A DNA stretch of 64,000 nucleotides from Aquamicrobium sp. (GTDB lineage Bacteria > Pseudomonadota > Alphaproteobacteria > Rhizobiales > Rhizobiaceae): NCBI GenBank assembly GCA_019739225.1, contig JAHHDT010000001.1, forward strand, positions 868,001 through 932,000, written 5' to 3'. Of this stretch, positions 34,989-44,117 are shown in pieces. Position 1 is the first letter of the stretch, and each line of letters opens with the position of its first letter. Position numbers and translations under genes: made by a program. The notes below the pieces were generated by a model. It searched no databases, had not been told where the DNA came from, and saw only the letters and a list, made by a program, of their open reading frames with translations.

Positions 34989-37204
34989 GCTCCTTCAGCA
35001 CGGCGGCCGGCTGTGTCCGGTGTACCGCCGAGATTGGCTGGAACTACTTTCTTGACCCCCTTGAGTGTCTTCAGTGCCTCGTCCTTGCTCTCATCAAGGA
35101 CGACCTGCCCGTTGTCGAACGCGATGATCCTGTCGACCAGATCGAGCACCCGCATTCGGTGGGTGGCGATCACCACTGTCCGTTCCCGGCTCCATGCCCG
35201 GAAACGGGTGATGAAGGCGCGCTCCGTCGCCTCGTCCATCGCGGCGGTCGGTTCGTCCAGCAGCACGATCGACGGATCGCGGATCAGCAGCCGGGCGAGC
35301 AGCAACGCCTGCTGCTGGCCGCCGGACAACCCGCGCCCGCCTTCCAGGATCGGATGATCGAGGCCGCGCGGCAGCTTGCGGATGAAATCGTCTGCCCCGA
35401 CCATGGCAAGCGCGTCGAGCAGCGCCGCCTGCCCGACATGCGGCGCGCCCATGGTGACGTTGTCGCGGATGGTGCCATGGAACAGGCGGGAGTTCTGCGT
35501 GAGCAGGCCGACACCGCGCCGCACATCGGCGGGGTCGATCTGGTTCAAGGCGAGCTCGTCGAGATGAACCTCGCCCAGCGCTGGCTCCATCATGCCGGAA
35601 AGGCCAAGCAGGAAGGTCGACTTGCCTGCGCCGTTCTTGCCGAGCAGCGCTATCTTCTCGCCCGCCGCGATCGACAGCGAACGCACCGCTAGCGCAGGCC
35701 TGGCGGCGGCATCGCCATAGTGAAACACCGCATCTCTCATGCGGTATGCGCCTTTGAGCACAGGCGCGCTGACGCGGGTCTCGGCCTCGGGGTGGTCCAC
35801 TGGCATGTGCATGATCGTGTCGAGACTGTTGAGCCCGACGCGCGCCTGCTGGAAACGCGCCAGCACCTGGGTGATCTGTGCCATCGGCGCCATCATGCGC
35901 GAACCCAGGATGGAGCAGGCAACAAGCGAGCCGGTGGTCATGTCGCCCGCCATCACCATCGGCGCGCCGATGAAGACGATGACGGCGAAGGTGCTGGTCT
36001 GGACGCCATGGCTCCACGCCGTGAGCGTGTTGGTGATGGAGCGCTGGCGAAGCTGCGCCTCGGCCGTAACGGCGTTGAGGTGGTTCCAGCGCTGCTGGAA
36101 ACGATCTTCCGCCTGCAGGGCCTTGATGTCCTCTATGCCCTGAATGGCCTCGACCAGCATGGCGTTCCTGAGCGATGCTTCGCGCATCGCCTCGTTGGCG
36201 CTGGCACGCAGGCGGCGCTGGGCAAGCAGGCCGGGCAGGATCAGGAGCACGAGCGCCACCGCGGGCACCGCCGCAAGCACACCGCCGATCTGCAGGAAGA
36301 TGAAGAGAAACAGGATGAAGAACGGCAGGTCGGCGACGGCCGCGAGCGTCGTCGACGTCAACAGTTCGCGCACCTGTTCGAGATCGCGAAGCTGCGAGAT
36401 GAAGGTGCCGGTGGAGCTGGGCCTTACGCGGTTCTTCACCCGCAGGGCATGGCCGAACACCATGTCCGACATGCGCATGTCCGTGCGCTTGCCGACGATG
36501 TCGATAATGCGCGTGCGCACGCGGCGCATCGCGAAGTCGAACGCGACCGCGAGCATCACGCCAATGAACAGGACATAAAGCGTGCTGTAGGAATGCGCCG
36601 GGACCACGCGGTCGTAGACCTGCATGGAAAACAGCACGCCGGAAAGGGCGAGCGTGTTGGCGACCAGCGAGGCCAGCATCACATGGCCATAGGGCCGTAT
36701 GTCGCTGAACGCCAGGCGCCGGAACCAGTGCCGGCGATACGGAGCGATGTAGGCGTCCACCCGCTCGTCCGCCATTGCCCGTTCGGGCCGCGGAATGACG
36801 AGGTGCCGCGTTTCCTGCATCAACGTGTCGACGGGGATGGAAACGGACTGGCCGCCGTCGCCGCTGAAGACAACGGACGCGTTGCCGTCACCGCCGAGCG
36901 TCATGATGACGCCCACCGAGCGATCGTTGAGTTGAACGATTACAGGCAGGCGCCAGCTTGTCAGCGAGATCGACGCGGGGTCGGCCTGCCGCACCCGCAG
37001 GCCCAGCTTGCGCGCGAGGCGGCCGATCTGGGTGGCGGCGTCCTCGCCTTCCAGAGCGCGCCCAAGCTGCAGGGCACCCTGCGGGGAGAAGGGAACGTTG
37101 TAATGACGGGCTACATGCTCAAAAGCATCTATCCAGGCTTCCAGCTCAGTCCGTCCGAAGCCGCTGGCTACGTTTGGGTCGATCTGTAGCTCGGGGTCGA
37201 TCAT
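34985..37204 (-). CDS. Type I secretion ABC permease/ATPase, LapB type
   Basis: A 739-residue transporter. Residues 1-140 are a C39-like domain with no cysteine at all, so it is the non-cleaving substrate-binding kind. Six membrane helices follow (about 165-440). The ATPase has Walker A GKNGAGKST (522-530), signature LSGGQQQ and Walker B SIVLLDEPTAAMDE. This matches LapB/RTX-type exporters that move large adhesins without leader cleavage. It lies 72 bp after the Asp-Ala protein gene, which is the obvious cargo. ATG 37204 follows GAAGGGGC. Confidence 0.94.
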   Translation of the reverse strand: MIDPELQIDPNVASGFGRTELEAWIDAFEHVARHYNVPFSPQGALQLGRALEGEDAATQIGRLARKLGLRVRQADPASISLTSWRLPVIVQLNDRSVGVIMTLGGDGNASVVFSGDGGQSVSIPVDTLMQETRHLVIPRPERAMADERVDAYIAPYRRHWFRRLAFSDIRPYGHVMLASLVANTLALSGVLFSMQVYDRVVPAHSYSTLYVLFIGVMLAVAFDFAMRRVRTRIIDIVGKRTDMRMSDMVFGHALRVKNRVRPSSTGTFISQLRDLEQVRELLTSTTLAAVADLPFFILFLFIFLQIGGVLAAVPAVALVLLILPGLLAQRRLRASANEAMREASLRNAMLVEAIQGIEDIKALQAEDRFQQRWNHLNAVTAEAQLRQRSITNTLTAWSHGVQTSTFAVIVFIGAPMVMAGDMTTGSLVACSILGSRMMAPMAQITQVLARFQQARVGLNSLDTIMHMPVDHPEAETRVSAPVLKGAYRMRDAVFHYGDAAARPALAVRSLSIAAGEKIALLGKNGAGKSTFLLGLSGMMEPALGEVHLDELALNQIDPADVRRGVGLLTQNSRLFHGTIRDNVTMGAPHVGQAALLDALAMVGADDFIRKLPRGLDHPILEGGRGLSGGQQQALLLARLLIRDPSIVLLDEPTAAMDEATERAFITRFRAWSRERTVVIATHRMRVLDLVDRIIAFDNGQVVLDESKDEALKTLKGVKKVVPANLGGTPDTAGRRAEGA

Positions 37205-37239
37205 GATGCCCCTTCAGTTTTCTCCAATTGTGTGGCGAT

Positions 37240-37261
37240 GCGCGACGCCGGAGCGCCGCGC
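37240..37261 (-). terminator. Possible intercistronic hairpin after the Asp-Ala protein gene
   Basis: GCGCGACG and CGCCGCGC (7 of 8 pairs, 6-base loop) form a stem 15 bp after the stop of the surface-protein gene and before the ABC gene. There is no T-run, so it may be a partial terminator or an RNA-stabilising hairpin that lowers transporter expression relative to cargo. Confidence 0.3.
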
Positions 37262-37276
37262 ACCATCATTCGCTCG

Positions 37277-40200
37277 TCAGACGACCGAGTTGGGCTCGGT
37301 CCAGTCGTCATCCGTCACCAGATGGCCGAACGGGTCGACGGTCTCGGCGGCCGCTTCGACCATGGAGTCCGGCATGACTGCCGCGCCGTCGAAAGCCCCT
37401 TCCTCGCCCGGCGCGTCGCCGAGAATGTCGATACCGCCGAGCGGGATGTTCTGGTCGTCGCCCTCGTCCAGGGTCAGCGCCAGTTCCTCATCCACCGATT
37501 GCGTCCCGCCGTTCTGCGGCTCGTCCTGGGACGCCACCTCGAGGTCGTCGATACCCACGACGTCGTCGCTGAAGAGCGCCAGCGGAGCACCCGCGACACC
37601 AGCCCCCGACGGGGTCACTGTGACATCGACACTGCCCGTCACGATCGCGCCGGTCGGATGGACGAGTTGATAGGTGAAGCTCTCCAACTGCGGCGTGTCG
37701 AAATAGGCGGCGGCCGGATCGGGCGTGTAGCTGTAGTTGCCTCCGGCATCGACCGTCAGCGTACCGTAGGTGCCCTGAACCGTGACCGGCGACCCGCTCG
37801 GGATTTCGACGAAGGTGCCGAGGTCCGCGTCGAAGATCTCGACCGTGGTGAATTCGGATCCCGGCTCATCATTGTCGAGCAGGTTGCCGTTGTCGCCAGT
37901 CGAGGTCTCGATCTCGAACTGGTCGAGATAGGCGACATCGACGTCGGACACGATGTTGGCCGACACATTCACCAGGGTGCCGCTGAGGGTCGTGCGGACA
38001 CGATATGTGCCTTCGGTGAAAGCGACTTCATCAAGGTTGATAGACGCAACGGTGCCTAGTCCCCCGACAATGATATTAAAGGGGTCACTTGCAACCACCT
38101 CCCAGTTGCCTGGCGTCGTCTCCCTTTCGAGGAACACTTCGCCATTCGACAGGGCCGCCAGCAACACATTCACATCGATCGTGCCGCTGACACCCATGTT
38201 GGCGGTGATGTCGAACGTGTCGCTTATGTAGGTCGCCGTTTGGCCAAGCCCGCCGGTGAGCAGCGCGGACCCGCTATCGTCAAAGAACGCGTCGTCGCTG
38301 ACGTTGGCCCAGACAACCGAAGCGCCCCCGGCATCATCCGTGGTGCTGAAGTCGAACGTCGCCGGCTGGTCCGGATTGGCGGGGTCGAAGGTCAAGGCCA
38401 CGCTGTCGCTGCCGATCTGCGCGTAGAGCGTTGCCGTGGCCGTATTGCCGGTATCCGGATCGAACAGCGTGTACTGGAACTGATCGACCTGGCCGATAGC
38501 GGCCGCATCTTCATTCGGCGTGTAGGTGTATGAGCCGTCCTGGTCTATCACCAGGGTGCCGTAGGTGCCGATGATCGTCGTGCCGCCGGCAAGGATCGCC
38601 TCGCCGTTGACTTCGGATACGATCGTCGTCGGCGTCGTCACGTCGGAGTCGCCGTCACCGTTGACATCGGTGATGACGTTGCCGCTGGCAGGCTCCACCT
38701 CGTAGCCGCCGATCTCCGTGTAATCGAGGTCCGTACCCCCTACACCGAGTTCGCCGAGGACACCCAGGCCCACACCTTCGAAGGTAACGAAGGCGCGATA
38801 CTGACCCGCATCGAGCGTTTCGGAGGCCTGATAGGTATTGCCGCTCAGCAACCCGATCTCAAGAGTGGTTGCCTCGCCCGAGCCATCGATGCCGACCCAC
38901 TGACCCAGTTCCGGGTCGAACTTCTGGACAATCACCGCGTAGTCGCTGAGCACGCCCAGTGACGCAAGCGCGCTGTAGTCGAAGTCGGCTTCAAGCGTGT
39001 GCCCTTCCTCGACATTGAATTCCACGCTCGGGGTACCGAGCACCGTCGCCTGGAGGTCGAGCACCCCCAAGGAAACGAGCGCAAGGTAGTTCGCGTCGCC
39101 CAGATCGACGTCCGTCGATGTCGGCAGGATGTTCAGGCCGGCATTGCCGATATCGTCGAACGCTTCGATGTCGGCATCCGCGTCGGCGTCGGCGTCGGCG
39201 TCGGCATCTGCATCAGCGTCGGCATCTGCATCGGCGTCGGCATCTGCGTCAGCATCCGCATCAGCGTCTGCATCCGCGTCGGCGTCGGCGTCGGCGTCGG
39301 CATCAGCGTCTGCATCTGCATCGGCATCAGCATCCGCATCTGCATCGGCGTCGGCATCTGCATCCGCATCCGCATCCGCATCCGCATCTGCGTCCGCATC
39401 GGCATCAGCATCTGCATCGGCGTCGGCATCTGCATCAGCATCCGCGTCGGCATCCGCGTCCGCATCAGCGTCGGCATCCGCATCCGCATCCGCATCTGCG
39501 TCCGCATCGGCATCAGCGTCAGCATCGGCATCCGCATCCGCATCAGCATCAGCATCAGCATCTGCGTCCGCATCCGCGTCGGCATCGGCATCAGCGTCTG
39601 CATCTGCATCGGCATCAGCATCCGCATCTGCATCGGCGTCGGCATCTGCATCAGCATCCGCGTCGGCATCCGCGTCCGCATCAGCGTCGGCATCCGCATC
39701 CGCATCCGCATCTGCGTCCGCATCGGCATCAGCGTCTGCATCTGCATCAGCATCAGCGTCCGCATCAGCGTCCGCGTCGGCGTCAGCATCCGCGTCTGCG
39801 TCAGCATCCGCATCTGCGTCGGCATCCGCGTCAGCATCGGCATCTGCATCCGCGTCGGCATCTGCGTCCGCGTCCGCATCAGCGTCAGCATCGGCGTCAG
39901 CATCCGCATCCGCATCAGCATCAGCATCTGCATCAGCATCTGCGTCCGCATCTGCGTCCGCGTCAGCATCTGCATCCGCGTCAGCGTCCGCGTCAGCATC
40001 CGCGTCGGCATCGGCATCCGCGTCAGCATCAGCGTCCGCATCAGCGTCTGCATCGGCGTCTGCGTCTGCGTCTGCGTCCGCATCAGCATCCGCGTCAGCA
40101 TCAGCGTCTGCGTCGGCATCAGCGTCGGCGTCCGCATCTGCGTCAGCATCGGCATCCGCGTCGGCGTCAGCATCCGCGTCAGCATCAGCGTCTGCGTCGG

Positions 40201-40795
40201 CATCGGCGTCAGCATCCGCGTCGGCGTCAGCGTCAGCATCGGCATCGGCATCCGCGTCGGCATCGGCATCCGCGTCCGCATCAGCATCAGCGTCGGCATC
40301 TGCATCTGCATCGGCGTCCGCATCCGCATCACCGTCCGCGTCCGCATCAGCGTCCGCATCCGCATCTGCGTCCGCATCACCGTCGTCGCCACCGCCGCCA
40401 GCCAGGGCGAGCCCGCCCGCTGCCAACAGCCCCAGGCCCGCCAGTCCCAGGATGGAATCCTCGCCGCTTGAGGCCGCGACGAGTTCATCGACCGACTCGA
40501 TCTGCGAGAACTGGAAGTCGGCCATGCCTTCGGAGTGCTCGCCCAACCAGAGGTTGCCGTCCTCGTCTTCAAGAACGAGCTGGCTCTGCTCCTCGCCGGG
40601 TGCGTAGAAATTGCCGATCCTGATCGTTTCGCCGGAATTGAGGCGCAGGACGAGATCGTTTCCGTCGCGAAGGGCCGACGCGACGTCGCGCGGCGACAGC
40701 GAAAGCTGCACCACGCTTGGGCCCGTAAGAGAGACGTCACTGCCTGGATAGGTCTGGGACGTTCCGCTGACTTTGTCGGTAACAATTGCCACCAC
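37277..40795 (-). CDS. Bap-prefix type I secreted surface protein with giant Asp-Ala repeat
   Basis: A 1172-residue acidic protein. Residues 1-105 match the BapA prefix-like domain ([18 protein letters not shown], then [20 protein letters not shown]). Residues 110-136 are Gly/Ala/Leu-rich and include LLAAGG, resembling the di-alanine retention/cleavage site of LapA-type adhesins. Residues 140-542 are about 200 Asp-Ala dipeptides with one Ala-to-Gly change. Residues 543-1172 hold two beta-rich halves, each with a VCBS/cadherin-like strand motif ([18 protein letters not shown] and [18 protein letters not shown]), and an acidic tail. No RTX nonapeptides are seen. It is first in the operon and should be exported by the ABC/HlyD pair downstream, probably to act as a biofilm or surface stalk protein. 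Confidence 0.88.
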   Translation of the reverse strand: MVAIVTDKVSGTSQTYPGSDVSLTGPSVVQLSLSPRDVASALRDGNDLVLRLNSGETIRIGNFYAPGEEQSQLVLEDEDGNLWLGEHSEGMADFQFSQIESVDELVAASSGEDSILGLAGLGLLAAGGLALAGGGGDDGDADADADADADADADGDADADADADADADADADADADADADADADADADADADADADADADADADADADADADADADADADADADADADADADADADADADADADADADADADADADADADADADADADADADADADADADADADADADADADADADADADADADADADADADADADADADADADADADADADADADADADADADADADADADADADADADADADADADADADADADADADADADADADADADADADADADADADADADADADADADADADADADADADADADADADADADADADADADADADADADADADADADADADADADADADADADADADADADADADADADADADADADADADADADADADADADADADADADADADADADADADADIEAFDDIGNAGLNILPTSTDVDLGDANYLALVSLGVLDLQATVLGTPSVEFNVEEGHTLEADFDYSALASLGVLSDYAVIVQKFDPELGQWVGIDGSGEATTLEIGLLSGNTYQASETLDAGQYRAFVTFEGVGLGVLGELGVGGTDLDYTEIGGYEVEPASGNVITDVNGDGDSDVTTPTTIVSEVNGEAILAGGTTIIGTYGTLVIDQDGSYTYTPNEDAAAIGQVDQFQYTLFDPDTGNTATATLYAQIGSDSVALTFDPANPDQPATFDFSTTDDAGGASVVWANVSDDAFFDDSGSALLTGGLGQTATYISDTFDITANMGVSGTIDVNVLLAALSNGEVFLERETTPGNWEVVASDPFNIIVGGLGTVASINLDEVAFTEGTYRVRTTLSGTLVNVSANIVSDVDVAYLDQFEIETSTGDNGNLLDNDEPGSEFTTVEIFDADLGTFVEIPSGSPVTVQGTYGTLTVDAGGNYSYTPDPAAAYFDTPQLESFTYQLVHPTGAIVTGSVDVTVTPSGAGVAGAPLALFSDDVVGIDDLEVASQDEPQNGGTQSVDEELALTLDEGDDQNIPLGGIDILGDAPGEEGAFDGAAVMPDSMVEAAAETVDPFGHLVTDDDWTEPNSVV
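39170..40378 (-). repeat. Asp-Ala coding repeat array (about 1.2 kb)
   Basis: A hexanucleotide-period tract of GAY-GCN codons, about 201 units. Both Asp codons and all four Ala codons are mixed, so the array is not a simple recent slippage product. Larger internal copies exist: 39408-39520 and 39624-39736 are identical over 113 bp, offset by 216 bp, and a further block of about 65 bp near 39300 recurs near 39588. One glycine codon interrupts the array near 40332. Confidence 0.95.
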
Positions 40796-41422
40796 GAGAC
40801 TACCTCCTCGTTGCTCGCGCCCGCCGCAAGACTCGGCAATTGCCGCCCCCCGCCGAACCGCGGTTCACTAAGATTTCAATCGGAGACGTGCGTGCCTTCA
40901 CCAGGCAGATGGCGTGGGTTCAGGCCGCTGCGTTCCGCCCGAAGGTCTAACCCTGCAAGCAAAGGGTGTAGCCTTCGTGCCTCACAATCGGACACATCGT
41001 GAAAATATTGGCAAACCGAAACACTCGATTGGTTTAAATCGATACATGAAACGTTAAGGTGACGTGTATGGTTGGTTGAATTTCACAACCAGTTTTTATT
41101 AAATATTTTAACATTTGCTTGTATACGATATATTCGCATAATTTGAACAACTCTCTGAATTGTTATATTTTATTATTATATAATGTCCCGTATTCGGATC
41201 CGAGCAACCGTTCGCTTGAACATTCGACCATGTCGGCTCGGCTTTGAAAGCAGGTTCGGTGGCAAGCAGAACAATGGATCTGGAAGATTGCCGGCGACGC
41301 CTGCCCGACCGGAGCGGGTCCAGCCTCGTGCCGGCGAGCATTTCCTTCATGCATGATTGCAAGATGCGCGAACCGTACCTAGGCCGTTGGATTCAAGGCG
41401 CGGAAAAGAGCCCGGAAATCGG
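40796..41422. promoter_or_regulatory. AT-rich control region upstream of the Asp-Ala protein gene
   Basis: A 627-bp gap with no gene I can support. About 41030-41200 is strikingly AT-rich for this genome, with TTTTATTAAATATTTTAAC and TTATATTTTATTATTATATA runs. AACAACTC-TCT-GAATTGTT at 41146-41164 is an 8-bp near-perfect inverted repeat and a candidate operator. The region should carry the leftward promoter of the secretion operon and the terminator region of the TolC-family gene. MucR/H-NS-like control is plausible but not shown. Confidence 0.55.
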
Positions 41423-42835
41423 CTATAGGCTCACGCCGAAAAGCGGTTTCCCGCTCAGCGCGAAATTGCCGCGCAAGTCGCCGGCGCTGTAGGCGCAATC
41501 GATGGCGAGCCGCTGGAGATCGTACCTGATATTGATCTCATCGAAACGCGCGGCGTGGAATTCCTGGTCGGCGTTAAGCAGGTCCAGCAGGGTGCGCGTA
41601 CCGAGTTCGAGATACTGGGTGCGGTAAAGGTCCCGTGTTTCGTCCATCATCGCCTGGCGCTTCCCCAAAGATGCAAGAAGCTCGCGCATGCTCGAAATCT
41701 GTCCGGTCGCTTCGCTCAGGTTGCGGCGGATATCCACCTGGGCCCGCAGCTTTGCCGCCTCCGACGAGCGAAGCGCGTGCCCAGCGGCGGCACGACGTGC
41801 GCCGGACTCGCCACCATTGTAGATACTGCCGCTGACGTTGAGGCCGATCGTGTAGTCGGGATCGCTTGAGCCGATGCGCGTCAGGTCGGTGCCCACTCCC
41901 GCGTCAAGTGACAGTGTGGGCAGGCTCTCGGCTCGGCTGAGACCGATCTGGGCCACGGCTGCGCTCCGCTCGGCCTCCGCCTGCATCACGGCCGGCACGC
42001 GCGACCAGTCGGGATCGACGGAATCGCATGCCTTGGATAGCCAGCCCGGCACGCGCGCGCCGCGCGCCATAGCGCCGTTGGTTCCGGTCAATGCCGCGAG
42101 TGCGCTCGTCCAGCGCCGGGCCTGTGCCTGAACCTCCAGCGTGGTCGCCTCCGCGGCCTGAACGCGCGCCGCAGCCTGAAGCTCGTCCGAACGCGTGCTG
42201 GCACCTTTCTCCGTGCGCGACCTGACCAGGTCGAGAATGGCTCCGGTGTCCTTCACCTGGTCGCGCGCGACGCCGGCGAGCGCCTGGTTGCGCTGGATTT
42301 CGATCGCGGCGTAGGCGGTCTCGCGTATCAGGTCGTCCACGGCCATGAGCACTTGCGACTTGCGACCGGCAATTCCGGCGGTCGCGATCTGCACGCGTCC
42401 GTCGACCTTGCCGAAATCGTAGATCATCTGCGAGGCGCTGACGTCGAGGCTCGGCCTGTAGTCGCCTTCGCGCGAATCGAAATTCGTGTTCACGCCCCAA
42501 CTCACGCGCGGCCTGTAGCCGGCGCGCGCTTCGTTCACCGCTTCGCCCTGCTGGTTGAGCCTGCTTACGGCCTCAAGGACGGACGGGTGATAGGAAACCG
42601 CGTGCTGAACGGCGCTATCAAGCGTCAGTGGTCCCTTGGGCGGAGTGCGGGGGGCGGTCGCCTCTGCGCCGGCCGCCCGGGCCGCCGGGACGCTCGCGCC
42701 GGAGGTCGCATCACGCGCCGTGGACGACACGGTGACCGGATCGACAGTATCGGGCTTCGGGTTGCCCGCGCAGGCGGATGCGATGGCTGCCGCACTGACA
42801 GACAAGATCGCAACCATGCGGCGTGGCTGACGCAT
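41423..42835 (-). CDS. TolC-family outer membrane channel protein
   Basis: A 470-residue TolC/LapE-type protein. The N-terminus MRQPRRMVAILSVSAAAIASAC is a signal peptide, possibly with a lipobox-like cysteine. A Pro/Ala linker follows, then two OEP repeats (LTLDSAVQHAVSYHPSVLEAVSRL near residue 70, and the second near 270) with long helical stretches and strand motifs YTIGLNVSGSIYNGG and YLELGTRTLLDLLNADQEFHAARFDEINIRYD. It is likely the outer membrane partner for the ABC/HlyD pair but is separated from them by the 627-bp AT-rich region. ATG 42835 is preceded by GGAG. Confidence 0.9.
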   Translation of the reverse strand: MRQPRRMVAILSVSAAAIASACAGNPKPDTVDPVTVSSTARDATSGASVPAARAAGAEATAPRTPPKGPLTLDSAVQHAVSYHPSVLEAVSRLNQQGEAVNEARAGYRPRVSWGVNTNFDSREGDYRPSLDVSASQMIYDFGKVDGRVQIATAGIAGRKSQVLMAVDDLIRETAYAAIEIQRNQALAGVARDQVKDTGAILDLVRSRTEKGASTRSDELQAAARVQAAEATTLEVQAQARRWTSALAALTGTNGAMARGARVPGWLSKACDSVDPDWSRVPAVMQAEAERSAAVAQIGLSRAESLPTLSLDAGVGTDLTRIGSSDPDYTIGLNVSGSIYNGGESGARRAAAGHALRSSEAAKLRAQVDIRRNLSEATGQISSMRELLASLGKRQAMMDETRDLYRTQYLELGTRTLLDLLNADQEFHAARFDEINIRYDLQRLAIDCAYSAGDLRGNFALSGKPLFGVSL

Positions 42836-43040
42836 CGACGGAACTCCGCAAATCGATGTCGAACAGAAGCCACCTGCCAACGCGTAAACTTGATGGGCTG
42901 GCGATGCGCAGGCCAACATGCCGGCGCATACCAACTGTAGACCCCATTATGGTTAATCGTTCGTTAGCGGCTTGCCGCGCTGGGGTCGAACGGGCCCAAT
43001 GAAACGCGTGGGTTCCGGCCAGCGCGCCATCCGGATGTGT

Positions 43041-43343
43041 CTACAGCGTCGTCGCGGCAATCAGCCATATCGTGGCGGCCATCTGTGCAGCGGTGGCCGT
43101 GAAACCACCGGTCCGCACGGCACTACGCCACACCGAGAAGAAGAGAAGCAGATTCCAGGGGAGCGGCAAAAGGAAGATGAAGATGGCCAGGGCCGTCGGT
43201 GCCTCGAGCGCCAGCAGTCCTACTGCGCCCAGCGTAGTCGCAGCGTTGATGAGGGTGCCGACGAACATCATGTCGTGCCAGAACACGGTGCCGAGCGGCG
43301 CGTTACCCCGCCAGCGCGACAGGATCCACTGCTTGAGCATCAT
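43041..43343 (-). CDS. Small hypothetical membrane protein
   Basis: A 100-residue protein with three hydrophobic segments (about 21-45, 50-70 and 82-98). No family recognised. The ATG-ATG start at 43343 has no strong ribosome binding site. Probably real given the clean hydrophobic pattern and its place in an otherwise empty stretch. Confidence 0.55.
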   Translation of the reverse strand: MMLKQWILSRWRGNAPLGTVFWHDMMFVGTLINAATTLGAVGLLALEAPTALAIFIFLLPLPWNLLLFFSVWRSAVRTGGFTATAAQMAATIWLIAATTL

Positions 43344-43463
43344 AGGCTGCAGCCCACCATCGAAATTTGTCGTTGGAGCGGCTCTCCCTTGCAGCGTCGT
43401 TTGCGATCTGACGTCGAATTACTACCGCGCGAGGGTATCCGATGCATGAACCGCTGCCTTCGG

Positions 43464-44108
43464 TCAGGCTTGAGCTCCGCTCGGCCTGCGGATCGAGCGC
43501 ACCTTTGGGCTGTCTCCCCCTCCGCAGAAAAAGCGATCCCGCCCGTCGGACTCGAGACCCGTAACCCCCGTGCCGGCCGGCATTTCCAGTCGCTCCAGCA
43601 CTTCACCGCTTGAAGGATCGATACGGCGGACATCGCTTTCGTTGTTCTCCCAGGTGCCATGCCAAAGCTCGCCATCGACCCAGGTGACGCCCGTAACGAA
43701 GCGGTCGGTTTCTATCGTGCGCAGAACAGCTCCTGTCCGGGGATCGATCTGATGAATCCTTCGTCCACTATGTTGTCCCACCCAAAGTGACCCTTCGGCC
43801 CAGGCAAGCCCCGAGTCATCCCCATCGCCGGGTGCCGGTATGGTGGCGAGCACCTGTCCGGTCTTTGGATCGATCTTGCGGATTACCGTTTCCGCGATCT
43901 GGAACAGGTACTCGCCGTCGAACGCAGTCCCTGCATCGGCGGCAATGTGGAGCGGGCGCAGCATCTCCCCGGTGTCCGGGTCAAAAGCGTCCAGCCTGCT
44001 ACCGGTCGCCATCCAGACCTGGCGACCGTCAAAGCTGACTCCATGGACACAATCCACTCCAGGGAACGGACCGTATTCTCGAATGATTTCGGCAGCTGAC
44101 TGTTTCAT
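43464..44108 (-). CDS. Beta-propeller protein, glutaminyl cyclase/SMP-30-like
   Basis: A 214-residue cytoplasmic protein made of four to five repeated blades (DPDTGEMLRPL, DPKTGQVLATI, DPRTGAVLRTI, DPSSGEVLERL), each ending D-P-x-T/S-G-x-V/M-L. This fits Vgb- or glutamine-cyclotransferase-like propellers with unknown ligand. It lies 9 bp after the two-domain regulator gene and is probably co-transcribed. Confidence 0.75.
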   Translation of the reverse strand: MKQSAAEIIREYGPFPGVDCVHGVSFDGRQVWMATGSRLDAFDPDTGEMLRPLHIAADAGTAFDGEYLFQIAETVIRKIDPKTGQVLATIPAPGDGDDSGLAWAEGSLWVGQHSGRRIHQIDPRTGAVLRTIETDRFVTGVTWVDGELWHGTWENNESDVRRIDPSSGEVLERLEMPAGTGVTGLESDGRDRFFCGGGDSPKVRSIRRPSGAQA

Positions 44109-44117
44109 GCCCCCATC

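Noticed and set aside
37277-39169. RTX calcium-binding nonapeptides in the secreted protein
   Set aside because: I saw no GGxGxDxxx series. The strand repeats are of VCBS/cadherin-like type.
39170-40378. Asp-Ala array as a CRISPR or satellite repeat
   Set aside because: The period is six bases, strictly in frame, and there are no spacers. It is coding sequence.
39129-40607. Long plus-strand frame coding for Ser-Ala repeats opposite the Asp-Ala array
   Set aside because: It is the exact antisense of GAY-GCN codons. It has no ribosome binding site, and the minus strand has a clear Bap-prefix domain and operon context.
41108-41362. 84-codon minus-strand frame in the AT-rich region
   Set aside because: Its C-terminal half reads through AT-rich non-coding sequence, with no ribosome binding site and no recognisable domain.
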